Part shown: one piece after another, positions 25,073-37,176 of the stretch | How the letters are laid out: the number at the start of each line of letters is the position of its first letter | Position numbering within the stretch: the first letter of the stretch is position 1 | From: Gari tellinella | Taxonomy: Eukaryota; Mollusca; Bivalvia; Cardiida; Psammobiidae | Assembly (NCBI GenBank): GCA_922989275.2 | Contig: OV277861.1 | Coordinates: forward strand, 97,316,993 to 97,380,992 | Direction: 5' to 3' | DNA length: 64,000 bases | Notes under the pieces: model-generated | The model's database searches: none | What the model was told of the DNA's origin: nothing | Seen by the model: the letters and a program-made list of their open reading frames with translations, nothing else | Translations under genes and position numbers: made by a program

Positions 25073-25433
25073 ACATTTCTTACTTAATCGGAAAGGGAAC
25101 CCGAATCGGAATAAGGGTAAAGGGTAGACCAGACTAAATTAGAGGGGGCGTTTCAAAAGTATTTTCAACTATCTGCCATCAATTTTACCTAACAAGCTCA
25201 GGAACATCCCACTTTCTGAATGTGGTAGTACATACGACACATGAAACTGCATCTACATATTACAATAAAGGCCTTCTGGTGCATACCTTAATACATATAC
25301 ATTTTTCTGCTTGGCCTAAAGTAAATAAAAAAAAACTTTTGAGACACCCATTCCAATTTAGCCTGTACTATTAACGGTTTATTTTTTTCCGATTAGGAAT
25401 CCGTTTTCGATTAAGTAAGAAATGTCTATTAGG
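25069..25433. mobile_element. MITE J with ~110 bp inverted ends between two SINEs
   Basis: TAGACATTTCTTACTTAATC at the left is inverted as GATTAAGTAAGAAATGTCTA at the right. The similarity continues inward through GGGTAGACCAGACTAAATT and GTTTCAAAAGT. No coding sequence. Confidence 0.8.
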
Positions 25434-25460
25434 CTGCTATTTCAGAGACGGATTCTAGGT

Positions 25461-25655
25461 AAGCCTGTGTCTCCAATGCCTAGTGGTTATAGTCACTCTG
25501 ACTTACAACCGCTATGCTCCTTACCGGTGTGGGTTCGAATCCCATGCGGGTTTTCTAATATGGGAAACCTTCCAGCTAGCTTGTGGAATGTCGGAGCCGA
25601 TTTGTGCCTGAAACAGGGCTTAAGAGGGACTCACCCACCTGTAATTAGCTGGACT
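25461..25655 (+). mobile_element. tRNA-derived SINE, copy 2
   Basis: Same family as the copy at 24872. Box A-like GCCTAGTGG is near 25478, box B GGTTCGAATCC at 25532-25542, the body has GAAACCTTCCAGCT and GTGCCTGAAACAGGG, and the end is CCACCTGTAATTAG. Confidence 0.85.
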
Positions 25656-26071
25656 TCGCAATAGCACTGAACTAATATTAAAGCAACGTAAAATCATAAC
25701 AAATCCAAATCCAAATCAAGGCTAGCATACTTTGTAATAGGTAAACATGACCATCTGCTACAAAAACAGGGGCTTCTATCAGTAGAGATGATATTTAACC
25801 CTGTCACCACCATAAGCGACTTAAATCTTATAATGCTGAATTGTTGTCTGCATCAAATATATCGTCTATGAAAACAATTATGAATGTTTATTCTTTTTAA
25901 ACTTGAAAAAATGTAAGCATGACTGTGGAAAATAGCTTTGATCCAGATCAGACGCACATGAATCCAAGTTGTTTGCAAATATTAGCCAAGTTGTGCAAAC
26001 CGTCAGAAGCCGCACTCATATAAATAATTCTTCAATAGAAACTTTCAACGACAAAAAAATGCAGACGAAAG

Positions 26072-26128
26072 AAGAGGGGTGGGGGGGTGGGGGGGTGGGG
26101 GGGTGGTGGGTGGGGGGGGGGGGGGTGG
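26072..26128 (+). repeat. G-rich tract with G-quadruplex potential
   Basis: Runs of four to fifteen G separated by single T over about 57 bp. It would satisfy four-run quadruplex rules many times over. Confidence 0.85.
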
Positions 26129-26344
26129 TGTCATAGTATTCTCAAAATACCATCATGGAAATCCGATTCTGAGGATTTAAAATCATGAAGTATTGATTTA
26201 AAATCATGAATATTATTGTTAAGAGCTTGGATTCTGTTCAATAGCCAAGTTGAGAGGCAACCGATCAGGACCAAAACTGTCCATTTTTTATTAAAGGGAT
26301 GCCTGGTCAAAATGTTCATTTTCATTTTGTTTGATATTAAAATT

Positions 26345-26465
26345 CCTATCAGCAAACAGTGTAGACTCTAATCAGACGCCGCATAATGCGGACCGTGGGC
26401 ATAAATGGGTTAATTAATAATACGTTAATTAATCGGCATCTGACGAGGCTGCAAACTGTCTGCAC
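26345..26465. repeat. Core 1 hairpin split by a fragment of family C end
   Basis: CAGACGCCGCATAATGCGG is followed by GTGGGCATAAATGGGTTAAT (a C-type right end) and ATTAATCGGCATCTGACG before the stem resumes. Confidence 0.6.
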
Positions 26466-26740
26466 AAAGTCAGAGTAAATCTCATATATTCACAATAAAC
26501 CATACTTTCCTACATTTTTTGAATGCATTGCAATTGCAATTGCGTTTAGTTTCTTTCAACCCATATCATGCTAAGCGCGACCTGGCTAATAGTTGCAAAT
26601 AGTGGGGATAGCGTAAGGCGGCGTCTGATCTGGTTCCAAACTGTTTTCCACTTATAATCATAGTTTCTTCAATTAAAAAAATATTCAGTATGACTTTTAC
26701 ATTTGTCGCAGACGTTATATTTGTAGCAGACAACAATTCA

Positions 26741-26860
26741 GGGGCCCGTTTCATAAAACTTCGTACGACAAAAACGATCGTAAGTCAAAACTTTAAAATA
26801 CATTTAATTTCTGATTTCTCTATCTAATCCTGTCTTGTAACATCTTCTTATCATACTAAA
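26741..26860. mobile_element. MITE family H, left half only
   Basis: GGGCCCGTTTCATAAAACTT, then AAACGATCGTAAGTC and ATCTAATCCTGTCTTGTAAC; the return arm is absent. Confidence 0.75.
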
Positions 26861-27179
26861 TGAAGTTTGACAAACATTTGCAAAAAGGTTTTGATTCAGA
26901 TCAGACTCCGGGTAATGCTATATCTGATCTGGAGACACGCCGTTTGCAATTATATTATGTTTTCCTTCAGTTTAGAAAGCATAAGATATGATTTTCAGTA
27001 ATGTTAAAGACGCAAGGTAAAAAGAGATTATCTTAAAGGGGGTTAATTAAGTAAGATGTGTTTTGTTGTTATCATTTTATATGTTGAATACTCTCCCTTT
27101 ATTTGTTAAAAAATGTTCGAACTCTCATAGCATCATGTCATACAGTGGTACATGTATGTACATGAGACACCACATCCAG

Positions 27180-27396
27180 TTAACCCCTTCACTGTCATGA
27201 CGCCATCAGCTTCAAACATTTGTCGTCTGTTTTCATTTATCAAATTTAAAGTTTAGGTATTTTGACTTTAGAAATATAAAATTTAGTGTCAAACAGCTTG
27301 GGTCCTGATCAGACGCCGCGTTACGCGGCGTCTGATCATGATCCAAACTGTTTGCAAATAACCATTACACTCGGGATAAGACAGTAAAGGGGTTAA
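27180..27396. mobile_element. MITE family D, complete TTAA to TTAA
   Basis: TTAACCCCTTCACTGTCATG to GACAGTAAAGGGGTTAA, core 1 at 27290-27357 with tip GCCGCGTTACGCGGC. A good reference copy for the family. Confidence 0.9.
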
Positions 27397-27502
27397 GATT
27401 TGAACAGTTGGTTGTCGAAGAAACATATTTTGTTTAGAACTTGTACATCATTACCATAATGTTTGTAGGTTAGCTACTTTCTGGTGTTCATTCATGTCTT
27501 TT

Positions 27503-28789
27503 TAGCTCACCTGAGCCAAAGGCTCAAGGTGAGCTATTGGGATGGCCCTGTGTCCGGCGTCCGTCGTCGTCCGTCGTGCGTTGTGCGTCGTGCGTTGTGC
27601 GTCGTGCGTTGTCCGTCGTCGTTAACAATTGCTTCAAATGACATCTCCTCCTATACCGCTTGACAGAATTCGACCAAACTTTACAGAAATGTTCCTTGGG
27701 TCAAGCTCTTTCAAATTTGTTCAAAGAATTAAAAACAATGCAGAACTCTGGTTGCCATGGCAACCAAAGTGAAAAAATAAGGAAATCTTAAAAAATCTTC
27801 TTGTAAAAAACTGCAAGGGCCAGAGCTTAGATAGTTGGCACATAGCATCATCTACAGGTCCTCTATCAAGTTTTTTCAAATTATGCCCTGGGGTCAAAAT
27901 TGGCCCCGCCCCTGGGGTCACAGTTTTACATAGAGTTATATAGTGAAATTTTCAAACGTCTTCTTCTCTGAAACCAATGTGGCCAGAGCTTTGATATTTG
28001 GCATGGTGACACTTCTAGATGTCCTTTACCCAAATTGTTCAAATGGTTGTGGTCGGTTGCATAACTAGGTCACAGGAGCTAAAAATAGATTTTTTCAATG
28101 AAAACTTAAAAAAGCTTCTTGTCTGAAACTACAAGGGCCGGAGCTTAGATATTTGGCACATAGAATCGCCTACAGGTCCTCTATCAAGTTTGTTCAAATA
28201 ATGCCCCTGGGGTCAAAATTGGCCCCGCCCCGGGGGTCACGGTTTTACAAAGAGTTATATAGTGAAATTTTCATACGTCTTCTTCTCTAAAACTAATATG
28301 GCCAGAGCTTTGATATTTGGCATAGTGACACTTCTAGATATCTTATACCAAAATTGTACAAATGGTTTTGGTCCGTTGCATAACTAGGTCACAGGAGCTA
28401 AAAATAGATTTTTTACAATGAAAACTTAAAAAAGCTTCTTGTCTAAAACTACAAGGGCCAGAGCTTAGATATATGGCACATATCATCGCCTACAGGTCCT
28501 CTATCAAGTTTGTTCAAATTATGCCCCTAGGGTCAAAATTGGCCCCGCCCCGGGGGTCACTGTTTTACATAGAGTTATATAAAGAAAATTTCAAACATCT
28601 TCTTCTCTGACTATAATAAGGCCAGAGCTTTTATATTCTGTATGGTGACACTTTTAAATATACTTTACATATTTTATTCAAATTGTTCCGGTCTGTTGCA
28701 TATCTAGGTCAGTCCTGGACATAAATCAATATCTCCATTTGTCCAATTATTCTCAGGTGAGCGAATATGCCCCATGGGGCTCTTGTTTT
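27503..28789 (+). mobile_element. Bivalve-type non-autonomous element, ends GCTCACCTGAG / CTCAGGTGAGC
   Basis: It starts TAGCTCACCTGAGCCAAAGGCTCAAGGTGAGC and is followed by CGTCGTCCGTCGTGCG-type repeats. It ends TCTCAGGTGAGCGAATATGCCCCATGGGGCTCTTGTTT, cited here in parts of one end motif. Inside are three diverged tandem units with period about 320 bp (the block CTTCTTGT...ACAAGGGCC...TTGGCACATA recurs near 27793, 28112 and 28432). No coding potential. From memory this end sequence is common in bivalve genomes. Confidence 0.85.
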
Positions 28790-28899
28790 ATTATATTAAA
28801 CAGTATCATTGGTATGACTCATTTATTATTGCAAAAGTACTTATTGTTTACATTATAATGCATTACATGTTAAATCTCACTTTCCATTGCTCAATGCTA

Positions 28900-29145
28900 C
28901 AGTGGAGAATCTGTTATTCTTTCCCGTTTAAACGCAAACGTACGCAAACGCAAAGCACTAAAACGTAGAAAAGAACAACTTTTGGACAATTCTGATATTT
29001 CATGTTTATCTTGGTGGCAAACAGTTTGGAGCCTGATCAGACGCCGGGTTACCCGGCGTCTGATCTGGCTCCAAACTGTTTGTAAAAGAAAAAATAGTTT
29101 TCGCGTAAACGCGTTTAACGGGAAAGAATAACAGATTCTCCACTG
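28900..29145 (+). mobile_element. MITE family A, copy 9
   Basis: TA-flanked and complete, core 1 at 29015-29083. It lies 110 bp after the 1.3 kb bivalve element. Confidence 0.9.
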
Positions 29146-29188
29146 TAACTAATTAAGTCATCTAAGCCTTTCAATGTTTTTAGGCATT

Positions 29189-29372
29189 AACCCTTCCACT
29201 CTCAATGACGCTTAAAAACGTTTTTGCAAACAGTTTGATCCTGATCAGACGCAGCGTTATGCCTTATTTTTTAACTTTGTAACGACATTACAGACAACAA
29301 AACTGAAGCAGACGACAATGAAACTGTGAAGGGGTAAAAGTCTCACAAAAACTTTGGAAGTGAAAGCGTTAA
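29189..29372. mobile_element. MITE family D, damaged
   Basis: TTAACCCTTCCACTCTCAAT to GGAAGTGAAAGCGTTAA; only the left half of core 1 remains (GATCCTGATCAGACGC). Confidence 0.7.
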
Positions 29373-30981
29373 CATTTCTTTTTCATACTCACCATTGCTA
29401 ACTTGCATTTACAGTAAACATCGAGAGAGTCAGTTAGGGAAACCCCCAATAACCACAACCAGCTCTATTCCCACAGACTATGTGAGGAGGGATGCCATTT
29501 AGAGGCATGCCTGTATTGCCTGTATTGCAGTTGCTCTATTATCTATTTATTATAAATTGCAATCGTATTATTTCACATATACATTTGGTACTGTTTTACT
29601 CATTATTTCTTTGTACATTTGCTACAGAGTTTGATAATGCGTATAGAGAATATATATATACACGACATAAAACTATGCATGCATGTAACATTTATATCTT
29701 GTAATATGGTGTTATGTACTGTGCTGTTTTGATATGTTATGCTATGCCGTTTTATATTACGCTCGTATGTTACATTTTGTTATGTTATATATGAATGTAT
29801 GGCATGTTGTTTCATATTATATCATGTTATTTATTTTATTCTATTATTATTATAAAGTATGTTATTAAACACGGTATCATGTCACGTTATCTTATGTTAA
29901 GTTATTCATTTTTTCTCATTATATCTTTCTTGTTAGTTTTGAACTCATCAATTATACGGATCTCTTATGGTCTATCTAGATCGTAACATTGGTGTAAGCA
30001 ATTAAATAACTCATACCTCTTTTCTGAATTATTTTTACTCGTTATCTGACCTTGGATGGAATTAAACACATATATTCATATTAATTTTGTCAAGTATTTC
30101 TCATATGACAAGGATTATATGAGAGAGAGAAATATCATTGTTGTTGCTGTTGTTGTTGTTGTTTTACTTAACCCTAGCATGGGTGTATAATTCCTCCATG
30201 ACCCTAGTACCCGCGAACTGGTTAGATTCGTTGAAACAGCGTTCCTTAACCCCTTCACTGCCTTACCCCGAGCACAATAATTATTAATAAAAACTTTATG
30301 ACGAGTAACAAACAGCTTCAATCCAGATCTGGATTAAATCTGTTTGCAAATTTACCTCCCTAGAGCGACTCATTCCGAACAACGCACATAATTTGTGTCT
30401 CCCGTTTGGTGTCGTTGTAGAGAGAGGGCGCTGTATTTAATAATGTATGTCATTGAAGCGAGTCTCTTGTTTGGTTGTTAACAAAGTGACCATCTTGAGA
30501 CACATAGACAGTACAGTCCAGCAATGCCATTCCCCCGATAAAACAATGCAATTTATTGCAAGGCGTATTAACCAAAGAAAGCAAGTCAGTGTTTAATTTC
30601 GTAAAACAAACATAGCCGCCACACTAATCTCGGTTTTCATTTGCAGCGACAAGAGTTTAATTAATCAAACCAGGGCAAACACAGAATTGCTTTCCCGACA
30701 TTTATTTACACCATGAAATCAATTTATATCAATGTAAGTGTTAAGTGCTTTTATCCAATGGACTCTTGCAACTTATCGCTTAGATACATGAAAAACAATA
30801 TATTTATATGCTTGCATCAACGCGAGTCACAAATTGCTCGTTTTATATTCATGCTTGTAATACTTTTGAGTTTAATGCATTCCATTATCGTGGTATATTT
30901 TTTTTTTATCATTATCTACCATAAATGCACGTCATGCGTGTTAACTCTTTAATCAGATTCTCAATTTGAAAACAGAAAGTA

Positions 30982-31344
30982 CAGTGCTCCCTGTCTTCAA
31001 CGACACCCAATGGGAGACACAGATAGTGTACGTTGTTTGGAGGGAGTCGTTATAGGGAGGGAACATTAAGACTGATCACATTTGCAAACAGCTTGAATCA
31101 AGATCAGACGCCGCGTAGAGCGGCGTCTGATCTGGATTCAAGCTGTTTGTCAGTCGTCATTATAATTATTATATCAAAATGTCCACTTATAACTATATTT
31201 GAGAAAAAAGCAGACGACAATTTTGAGCAGACGATATCGCAGCATTTAAAGCGTGATACATAAGTGTCCTGTTTAGGGAACTGCGACAATAGTCGTTGTA
31301 ATGAGGAGTCGTTGTTAGGAGGGCCGTTGTAGAGAGGGAGCGCT
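30982..31344. mobile_element. MITE family E, copy 1
   Basis: TA-flanked. CAGTGCTCCCTGTCTTCAAC at the left, GTTGTAGAGAGGGAGCGCTG at the right. Core 1 variant at 31083-31150 has a CAGCTTGAATC stem instead of CAGTTTGGATC. Confidence 0.88.
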
Positions 31345-31574
31345 GTATATCAGCAATCTTGAAGTAGATGTAGTAGGAATAGCACGTATATATAAGTATA
31401 GTAGGTGATATCTTGAGAAACGCTCTCAAAGTCAGTGACAACATTTAGTCATTGACAAAGTTTTTTTCAACAGAGTTTTGATCCAGATATGAAACCAGGT
31501 TACTCGAGTTGCGATCTCCCCTCGGGGTGTTTGATACAGGTCAATATATCTTTAGGTACAATACAAAATAAATG

Positions 31575-31667
31575 TTAACCCATTTATGCCCAGGATCCCA
31601 TATATGGGACATAGGCAAACAGTTTAGACTTTGATCAGAGTCTAAACTGTTTGCTAATAGGGAATAC
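31575..31667. mobile_element. MITE family C, short deleted copy
   Basis: TTAACCCATTTATGCCCAGG, then CATATATGGGACATAGGC, then a shortened core 1 (TTTGATCAGAGTCTAAACTG). Confidence 0.75.
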
Positions 31668-32163
31668 AAATTACGTAACATTCACGTCATAATTATGGAA
31701 TGTATAAACAGAGCTCCAGGTTGAATAGGGGGAGTAACTCAAAACGAATAAAGTCTTTATTTCTGCATTAAACCATGTGGTGTCACTACTCATTAGAATC
31801 TACTCTCCGAGACGATTCAGGTGGGTGGTTACATCAAGGGGTTTGGTGCTGAAATGTGTATGAATGTTGGATTTGTTCAGTTTACTTCCTCTTATCTGGA
31901 GCCCTGGTATAAAACTATGTGTAGCCGTTTTCCCTTATATTGTTTACTTTTGTTGTTCAATGTTACTTTGAGTTATAATTAATTATAATGCTAATGTTTC
32001 TCACTATCCGTGGGACTTATGCATATGTAAATAAAAGTTGAAGTTCCCTATTGAAGATCAAGCGCTGAACGCTCTACCATATTTGCCAGTCTGATAATTT
32101 TCCCGAAGCAGATGCAGATCAATACAAAGACGTCATACTGCTTGTCATGCAGTGCATATCTCG

Positions 32164-32412
32164 TATAACCATTTCACTGCCAAAGTTTTCGTGAGAAGTT
32201 TACCTATTCACCGTTTCATTGTCGTCCACTTCAATTCTGTTGTCTGCAATGTCGTTTCAAAGTTAAAAAATAAGGCAGTATGACTGAAGAAATTTCAAAA
32301 CGAGTGTCAAACAGTTTGGATTATGATCAGACGCCGCGTCACGCGGCGTCTGATCAGGATCCAAACTGTTTGCAAGCGCGCTTTTAAGCGTCGTTGTTTG
32401 TGAAAGGGATAA
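32164..32412. mobile_element. MITE family D
   Basis: ATAACCATTTCACTGCCAAA to GTGAAAGGGATAAT, full core 1 at 32308-32375. Confidence 0.8.
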
Positions 32413-32989
32413 TGCTGTTTTGTAAAGTATAACGTTCTTCACATTACTGGCAAATTCGTTTCCTAAAAGACTTGGTCCAGTTTAGACGCCGAGTTACTCG
32501 CTGTCTAATACGAAAACAGTTTTATATTCTAATAATATATTCAGACAAAAAATACAGAAAATCATCACTGAGATTTTTAAAATGTGCAGACCATATTAAC
32601 AAAACGAGTTTTTAGGTAATGCACGGGGTCTTTTGGATTCTTGATACTTTAGTGTTGAATTAATTTCTCGTTAATAGTACAGTCGTTTCCGAAACGTGGC
32701 GCCAGAATCACTGAAGGTTTCGCAGTTCACACACAGGCGATTTCATTCTTTAATTTGCAGTGTGTCTTCATGCTTTTGTAACTAATAGATTATAGCAATC
32801 CCTGTCTATTGACAGCAAACTATGCGTATTTTATACGTCTCGAGTTTCTAATGTAATGTACAACTTGGTGATAGTTTCAGAGTTTGATTATTCTTAAAAC
32901 ATTGATGTAGCGGAAAATAATAAAGTTTTTGTTGACTGTATCTTGTTTTGTATGTACAGTATGAATTGTTGTATGGAAAGTACTGTTTC

Positions 32990-33245
32990 TATTTCTATTT
33001 CTATTTATCACATTCTTATGATTATGAGAAGGGGCACTTTTTAGGTGTACCATTGGGACTGTACCCGGCCGGTCACTTTATCCTGACAACGACGAACCAG
33101 TCGTAATGCTAACCCGAATTCCTGAGCGCCAAGGAGTGACGCCATTACTACCAATTTTCAAGTCTTTGGTTCGACCTGGCCGGGGATTGAACCCTCTACC
33201 CCGCACTGCAAGCGGACGCTCTACAACTGGGCCATACAGGTGGTT
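32990..33245 (-). mobile_element. tRNA-derived SINE (minus strand) with short tandem tail
   Basis: On the minus strand: a box A-like GGCCCAGTTGTAGAGCG, box B GGTTCAATCCC, then a body with GACTGGTTCGTCGTTGTCAG and a tail of ATAGAAATAGAAATAG units near 32990-33005. A different family from the two SINEs at 25 kb. Confidence 0.8.
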
Positions 33246-33394
33246 GTGTTCTGTTGTTTTAGAACATTTTATTATTGTTGGTCCGTCGAGCTTAAAATGT
33301 TTATTTTTCTGCAGGAAGAGGCTAAAGCGGATAACGTGGATAACAGTTAACAAAGAAATCCTCTATCAGCTTTCTGCTTCCTTCGAATCCTGCT

Positions 33395-33611
33395 TTAACC
33401 CATTTATGCCCACGATCCTATATATGGGGCATAGGCAAACAGTGTATACTTTGATCAGGCGTCGTCTGATCAGAGTCTACACTGTTTGCTGATATGAATT
33501 GCAATATAAAACAAAATGAAAATGAATATTTTGACCAGGCATCCCTTTGATAAAAAATGGCCTAATCGAATATAAAACATGGAAGAATCAACTAGGCGCA
33601 AATGGGTTTAA
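33395..33611. mobile_element. MITE family C, TTAA to TTAA
   Basis: TTAACCCATTTATGCCCACG at the left, CGCAAATGGGTTTAA at the right, core 1 at 33435-33490, AAGGGATGCCTGGTC block in reverse. Confidence 0.85.
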
Positions 33612-34284
33612 CTACCGTTTGTGGTTGTGACACTCGCTTACGTCTATCTTACGAAATATTTGTGGCAATATCGTTCATAAAATGGGACTCTGTATTGTCT
33701 ATTAATTGTCACATTTCATACTTGCGGTCGCAGAGACTTGACGCCGGTTATATCGAACCGATTTAAATTAAAAAAAAAATCCCAATATCTGTATAATTGT
33801 GAACGGCATCAAAAACAAAAAAATGTTTGCAAACAATGATTGCTTTTAGACCAGCAAACCTAGCCGTTTAAGCTCGTTAAGTAACATTTAAGTCTTGATC
33901 GATTATATGTGTTTATTTTTTACTGAATGTTTGTTTGACATCTTCATGTGTTTCAATGAAAGCTGTATGTATGTCCTTCGTCATAGCATTTGTGTGTTTT
34001 ATTTGCGTTTCTGTTTTGTTGAAATGGTTGGGCTGGTTGACATTCAGCTCATTTGATATGTTCTGACTTGTGTGTAGTTAACTTGCTTGAATTACTTCTC
34101 AACCTTTTCAGTGAAAACAGGATTGAATGAGTAGAAAACACGGTTAACCTGTGAGTTTTTCTCAATTGCCGGGTTGAAGCTAAAATAGTTATGTGTGTTT
34201 CAAAACGTTTGAAGCTATATACAGATCTCTGAGCTATCAACTTGGTATCTGACCAGTCTCCAAACTGCTTACTCTTCAATATTG

Positions 34285-34513
34285 TTAACCCATTTACGCC
34301 CAGTGGATTCTTCAATGTTTATATATTGGATTAGTCCATTTTTTATTAAAGAGATGCCTGGTCAAAATTTTCATTTCAATTTTGTTTTATATTAAAATTC
34401 CTATCAGCAAACAGTGTACACTTTGATCAGACGCCGCATAACGCGGCGTGTGATCAAAGTCTACACTGTTTGCCTGTGTCCCATATATGGGGTCGTGGGC
34501 ACAAATGGTTTAA
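34285..34513. mobile_element. MITE family C, TTAA to TTAA
   Basis: TTAACCCATTTACGCCCAGT to GGGCACAAATGGTTTAA, with core 1 at 34407-34473. Confidence 0.88.
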
Positions 34514-34629
34514 TAACATATCCATTCTAATTGTTATTGTTGTGCACATTGCGTTTCAGTTACAAACGGGAAAAATAAATGACCACCCGCTGTATCAGTA
34601 AAGGTTTCGAGTCACAAATCTAATACAAA

Positions 34630-34823
34630 TAGGCGAAACTCGATATTTCGAACTCGCGTTAGTTCGAACAAACCCATATTTCAAAGTTAAAACGTGGCTT
34701 AGCCACGTTTTAACTTTGAAATACGGGTATGTTCGTTTTATGCGAGATTGAGTTATCCAAATTAAAGTTATGAGATACTGGTAAGGTCGATTTAAGCGAG
34801 TTCGAAGTATCGAGTTTCGATTG
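34630..34823. mobile_element. MITE family F, nearly complete
   Basis: GGCGAAACTCGATATTTCG to CGAAGTATCGAGTTTCGATTG, with the central palindrome AAAACGTGGCTTAGCCACGT. Confidence 0.8.
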
Positions 34824-35437
34824 TAGTTAAGTCAGACCATGTTGTTTGACAATAAACCGATATGGAGTGGTCTCTGAGCCTTTTCCTTTACATATAGGTT
34901 ACGTCGTTAATAGCTTCTTCAATGATTAATCTCATAGTTATACAAGATACATTATTTTGTTTAAAAAAAACTTTTTGCTTTAGGCTATAATCTGTACGGA
35001 AAGTCTTTTTAATGATATATATGTCTGACTGTAAAGAGTAGATATATTTTCTTTAGTGAAGGAAAAAAAATAAAGGCGTTAAATATATATATGGAGTAAT
35101 GGGTTAATTCAGCATATTGAAAACAATCTTGAGTTTGATCAGAGGCCAAGTAACTCGGTGTCTGATCAGGCTTTAAAATGTTTCTAAATCGACAACATTT
35201 TCAAGAATATCCCCATTTCTAGCAACATTAACAAATGTTAGCACCGTTGATAGAATTTGGTACCATTACTCAAATCTCTGGTATGTTTAATATTTATGGG
35301 AAAGATATACGAAACAAGTTGGACATCATGAAATTGTATTTTTCGTAACAGTTTTCAATAAATAGTAATGGTCATTCAGTTTCTGAACACAACAGATAAA
35401 GTAGTATCGTGTAATTTGATTTTTCAATTTATGTTAT

Positions 35438-35665
35438 TTAACCCATTTGTGCCCATCCCATATATGGGACATAGGCAAACAGTGTAAACTCTGATCAGAC
35501 GCCGCATTATGCGGCGTCTGATCGGAGTCTACACTGTTTGCTGATAGGAATTTCAATATAAAAACAAAATGAAAATGAAAATTTTGACCAGGCATCCCTT
35601 TGATAAAAAATGGACTAATCCAATATATAAACATGGAAGAATCCATTGTGTATAAATGGGTTTAA
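35438..35665. mobile_element. MITE family C, TTAA to TTAA
   Basis: TTAACCCATTTGTGCCCATC to GTATAAATGGGTTTAA, core 1 at 35474-35541 with tip GCCGCATTATGCGGC. Confidence 0.88.
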
Positions 35666-35814
35666 TTATGTACATGTACACTGACATTATTCACAACAAG
35701 CATTTTGAAAAATATATAATTATGTAATCGCTCCGAATTACAATGTGAGGATCCCGAATACAGTAAACTTCTTTTACGACCACTAAAATTTTGGAATTAT
35801 AGGCAAGTGGTTGC

Positions 35815-36292
35815 TTAACCCATTTACGCCCAGTGCATTTCTTTCATGTTTATATATTGGATTAGTCCATTTTCTATCAAAGGGATGCCTGGTCAAAATT
35901 TTCATCTTCGTTTTGTTTTATATTGAAATTCCTATCAGCAAACAGTGTAGACTCTGATCAGACGCCGCATAATGCGGCGTCTGATCAGAGTCTACAATGT
36001 TTGCCTATGTCTCATACAGTGGAGAATCTGTTATTCTTTCCCAATAAACGCGTTTACGCTAAAACTATTATTTGCAGTGCAAACAGTTTGGAGCCAGATC
36101 AGACGCCGGGTGACCCGGCGTCTGATCAGGCTCCAAACTGTTTGCCACCAAGATAAACAAGAATTATCAGAACTGTCCAAAAGTTGTTCTTTTCTACGTT
36201 TTAGTGCTTTGCGTTTGCGTACGTTTGCGTTTAAACGGGAAAGATTAACAGATTCTCCACTGTATATTGGACATTGGGCACAAATGGGTTTA
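35815..36292. mobile_element. MITE family C split by family A copy 10
   Basis: TTAACCCATTTACGCCCAGT on the left and GGGCACAAATGGGTT on the right. Its own core 1 is at 35937-36003. The inserted A element carries a second core 1. Confidence 0.92.
36017..36262 (-). mobile_element. MITE family A, copy 10 (innermost of three nested elements)
   Basis: Complete, inverted, TA-flanked. It interrupts the family C element at 35815-36292, which itself lies in a family G element. Confidence 0.92.
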
Positions 36293-36654
36293 TCAACATC
36301 AAAGGAAAGCAAAAACGTCCATAAAAGAGATGTCAACTCTGGTTTGTCGTGCTTTACTTTAAGCTGTCACCTGCCCCAAACACCGTCTTTGAGACTGTTT
36401 TAAGCGGTCCTAATAGTTCACTGTAAATTGAACATATGACGTGCTATCGAGTATAAGAATAATGATTTTCAAAGATTGTGATTTGTTTTGCACAAATATA
36501 CAAATCAGTGTTTACATATGCCGGGTTAATGCTTTGTTGATATAAATATTGAACACATGTTATGGTATGCAAATAGTCTGTCTTTATATATAGATAAATA
36601 AAACTGTTAATACATGGTTGGCTGAGTATTTGACGCTAGGCAAATCTTGCTATG

Positions 36655-36963
36655 TGTAACCCTTTCTCCCATAGAATCGGCTTTCCTCGCATTTCATTTA
36701 TTCCTCCACTGAAGAAAATAGTTCTAATTTATACAGTTATAAACTTATCCCGTCGTGTAAAAGCCTTATTAGGATTATACGACGTATTGATACAAAAACT
36801 CGTCAAAAACAAACTTTTGTTTTATATCCTAGCAGATGGTAGCTTAAAACAGGCTGAAAGTAGAACAGATTGCGCCATAAGACTCATTCTGCTTTTACTT
36901 TCAACCTGCTGTAAGTGATCACATGTCTTCAAAGATAGAAACAGGCTATGGGTAAAGGGTTAA
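36655..36963. mobile_element. MITE family B, copy 5 (receptor 3' side)
   Basis: GTAACCCTTTCTCCCATAG to GGGTAAAGGGTTAA, core 2 at about 36840-36912. Its right TTAA (36960-36963) is shared with the next D element. Confidence 0.85.
36697..36702 (-). promoter_or_regulatory. Candidate polyadenylation signal (AATAAA) inside a MITE
   Basis: AATAAA on the minus strand, about 470 bp after the receptor stop and within a family B MITE. The 3' UTR down to here would consist of a D and a B element back to back. Placement is inference; no transcript is visible. Confidence 0.3.
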
Positions 36964-37176
36964 CCCCTTCACTGCCTTACCCCGAGTATGGTGGTTATTT
37001 GCACACAGTTTGGATCTTGATCAGACGCCGCGTCACGCGGCGTCTGATCAGGATCCAAACTGTTTGACACTCATTTCAATATTTCTTACAGCAAAATACC
37101 TAAAAATTAAATTTGAGAAATAAAAGCAGACACTGTTTTGAAAATTGATGACGTCACGGCAATGAATGGGTGTTAA
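36960..37176. mobile_element. MITE family D abutting the receptor stop codon
   Basis: TTAACCCCTTCACTGCCTTA at the left, shared with the B element. Right end GGCAATGAATGGGTGTTAA, whose TTAA (37173-37176) contains the receptor's TAA. Core 1 at 37000-37068. Confidence 0.9.

Larger units (their letters stand above)
35761..36423. mobile_element. MITE family G, outermost of three nested elements
   Basis: CAGTAAACTTCTTTTACGAC at the left, AGCGGTCCTAATAGTTCACTG near the right, TA flanks. A C element and, inside it, an A element sit within. The right inner part shows TTTACTTTAAGCTGTCACC, the core 2 side typical of G. Confidence 0.85.

Noticed and set aside
33106..33492. Plus-strand frame of 128 codons
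   Set aside because: It runs through the antisense of a SINE and into a family C MITE; composition follows these repeats.
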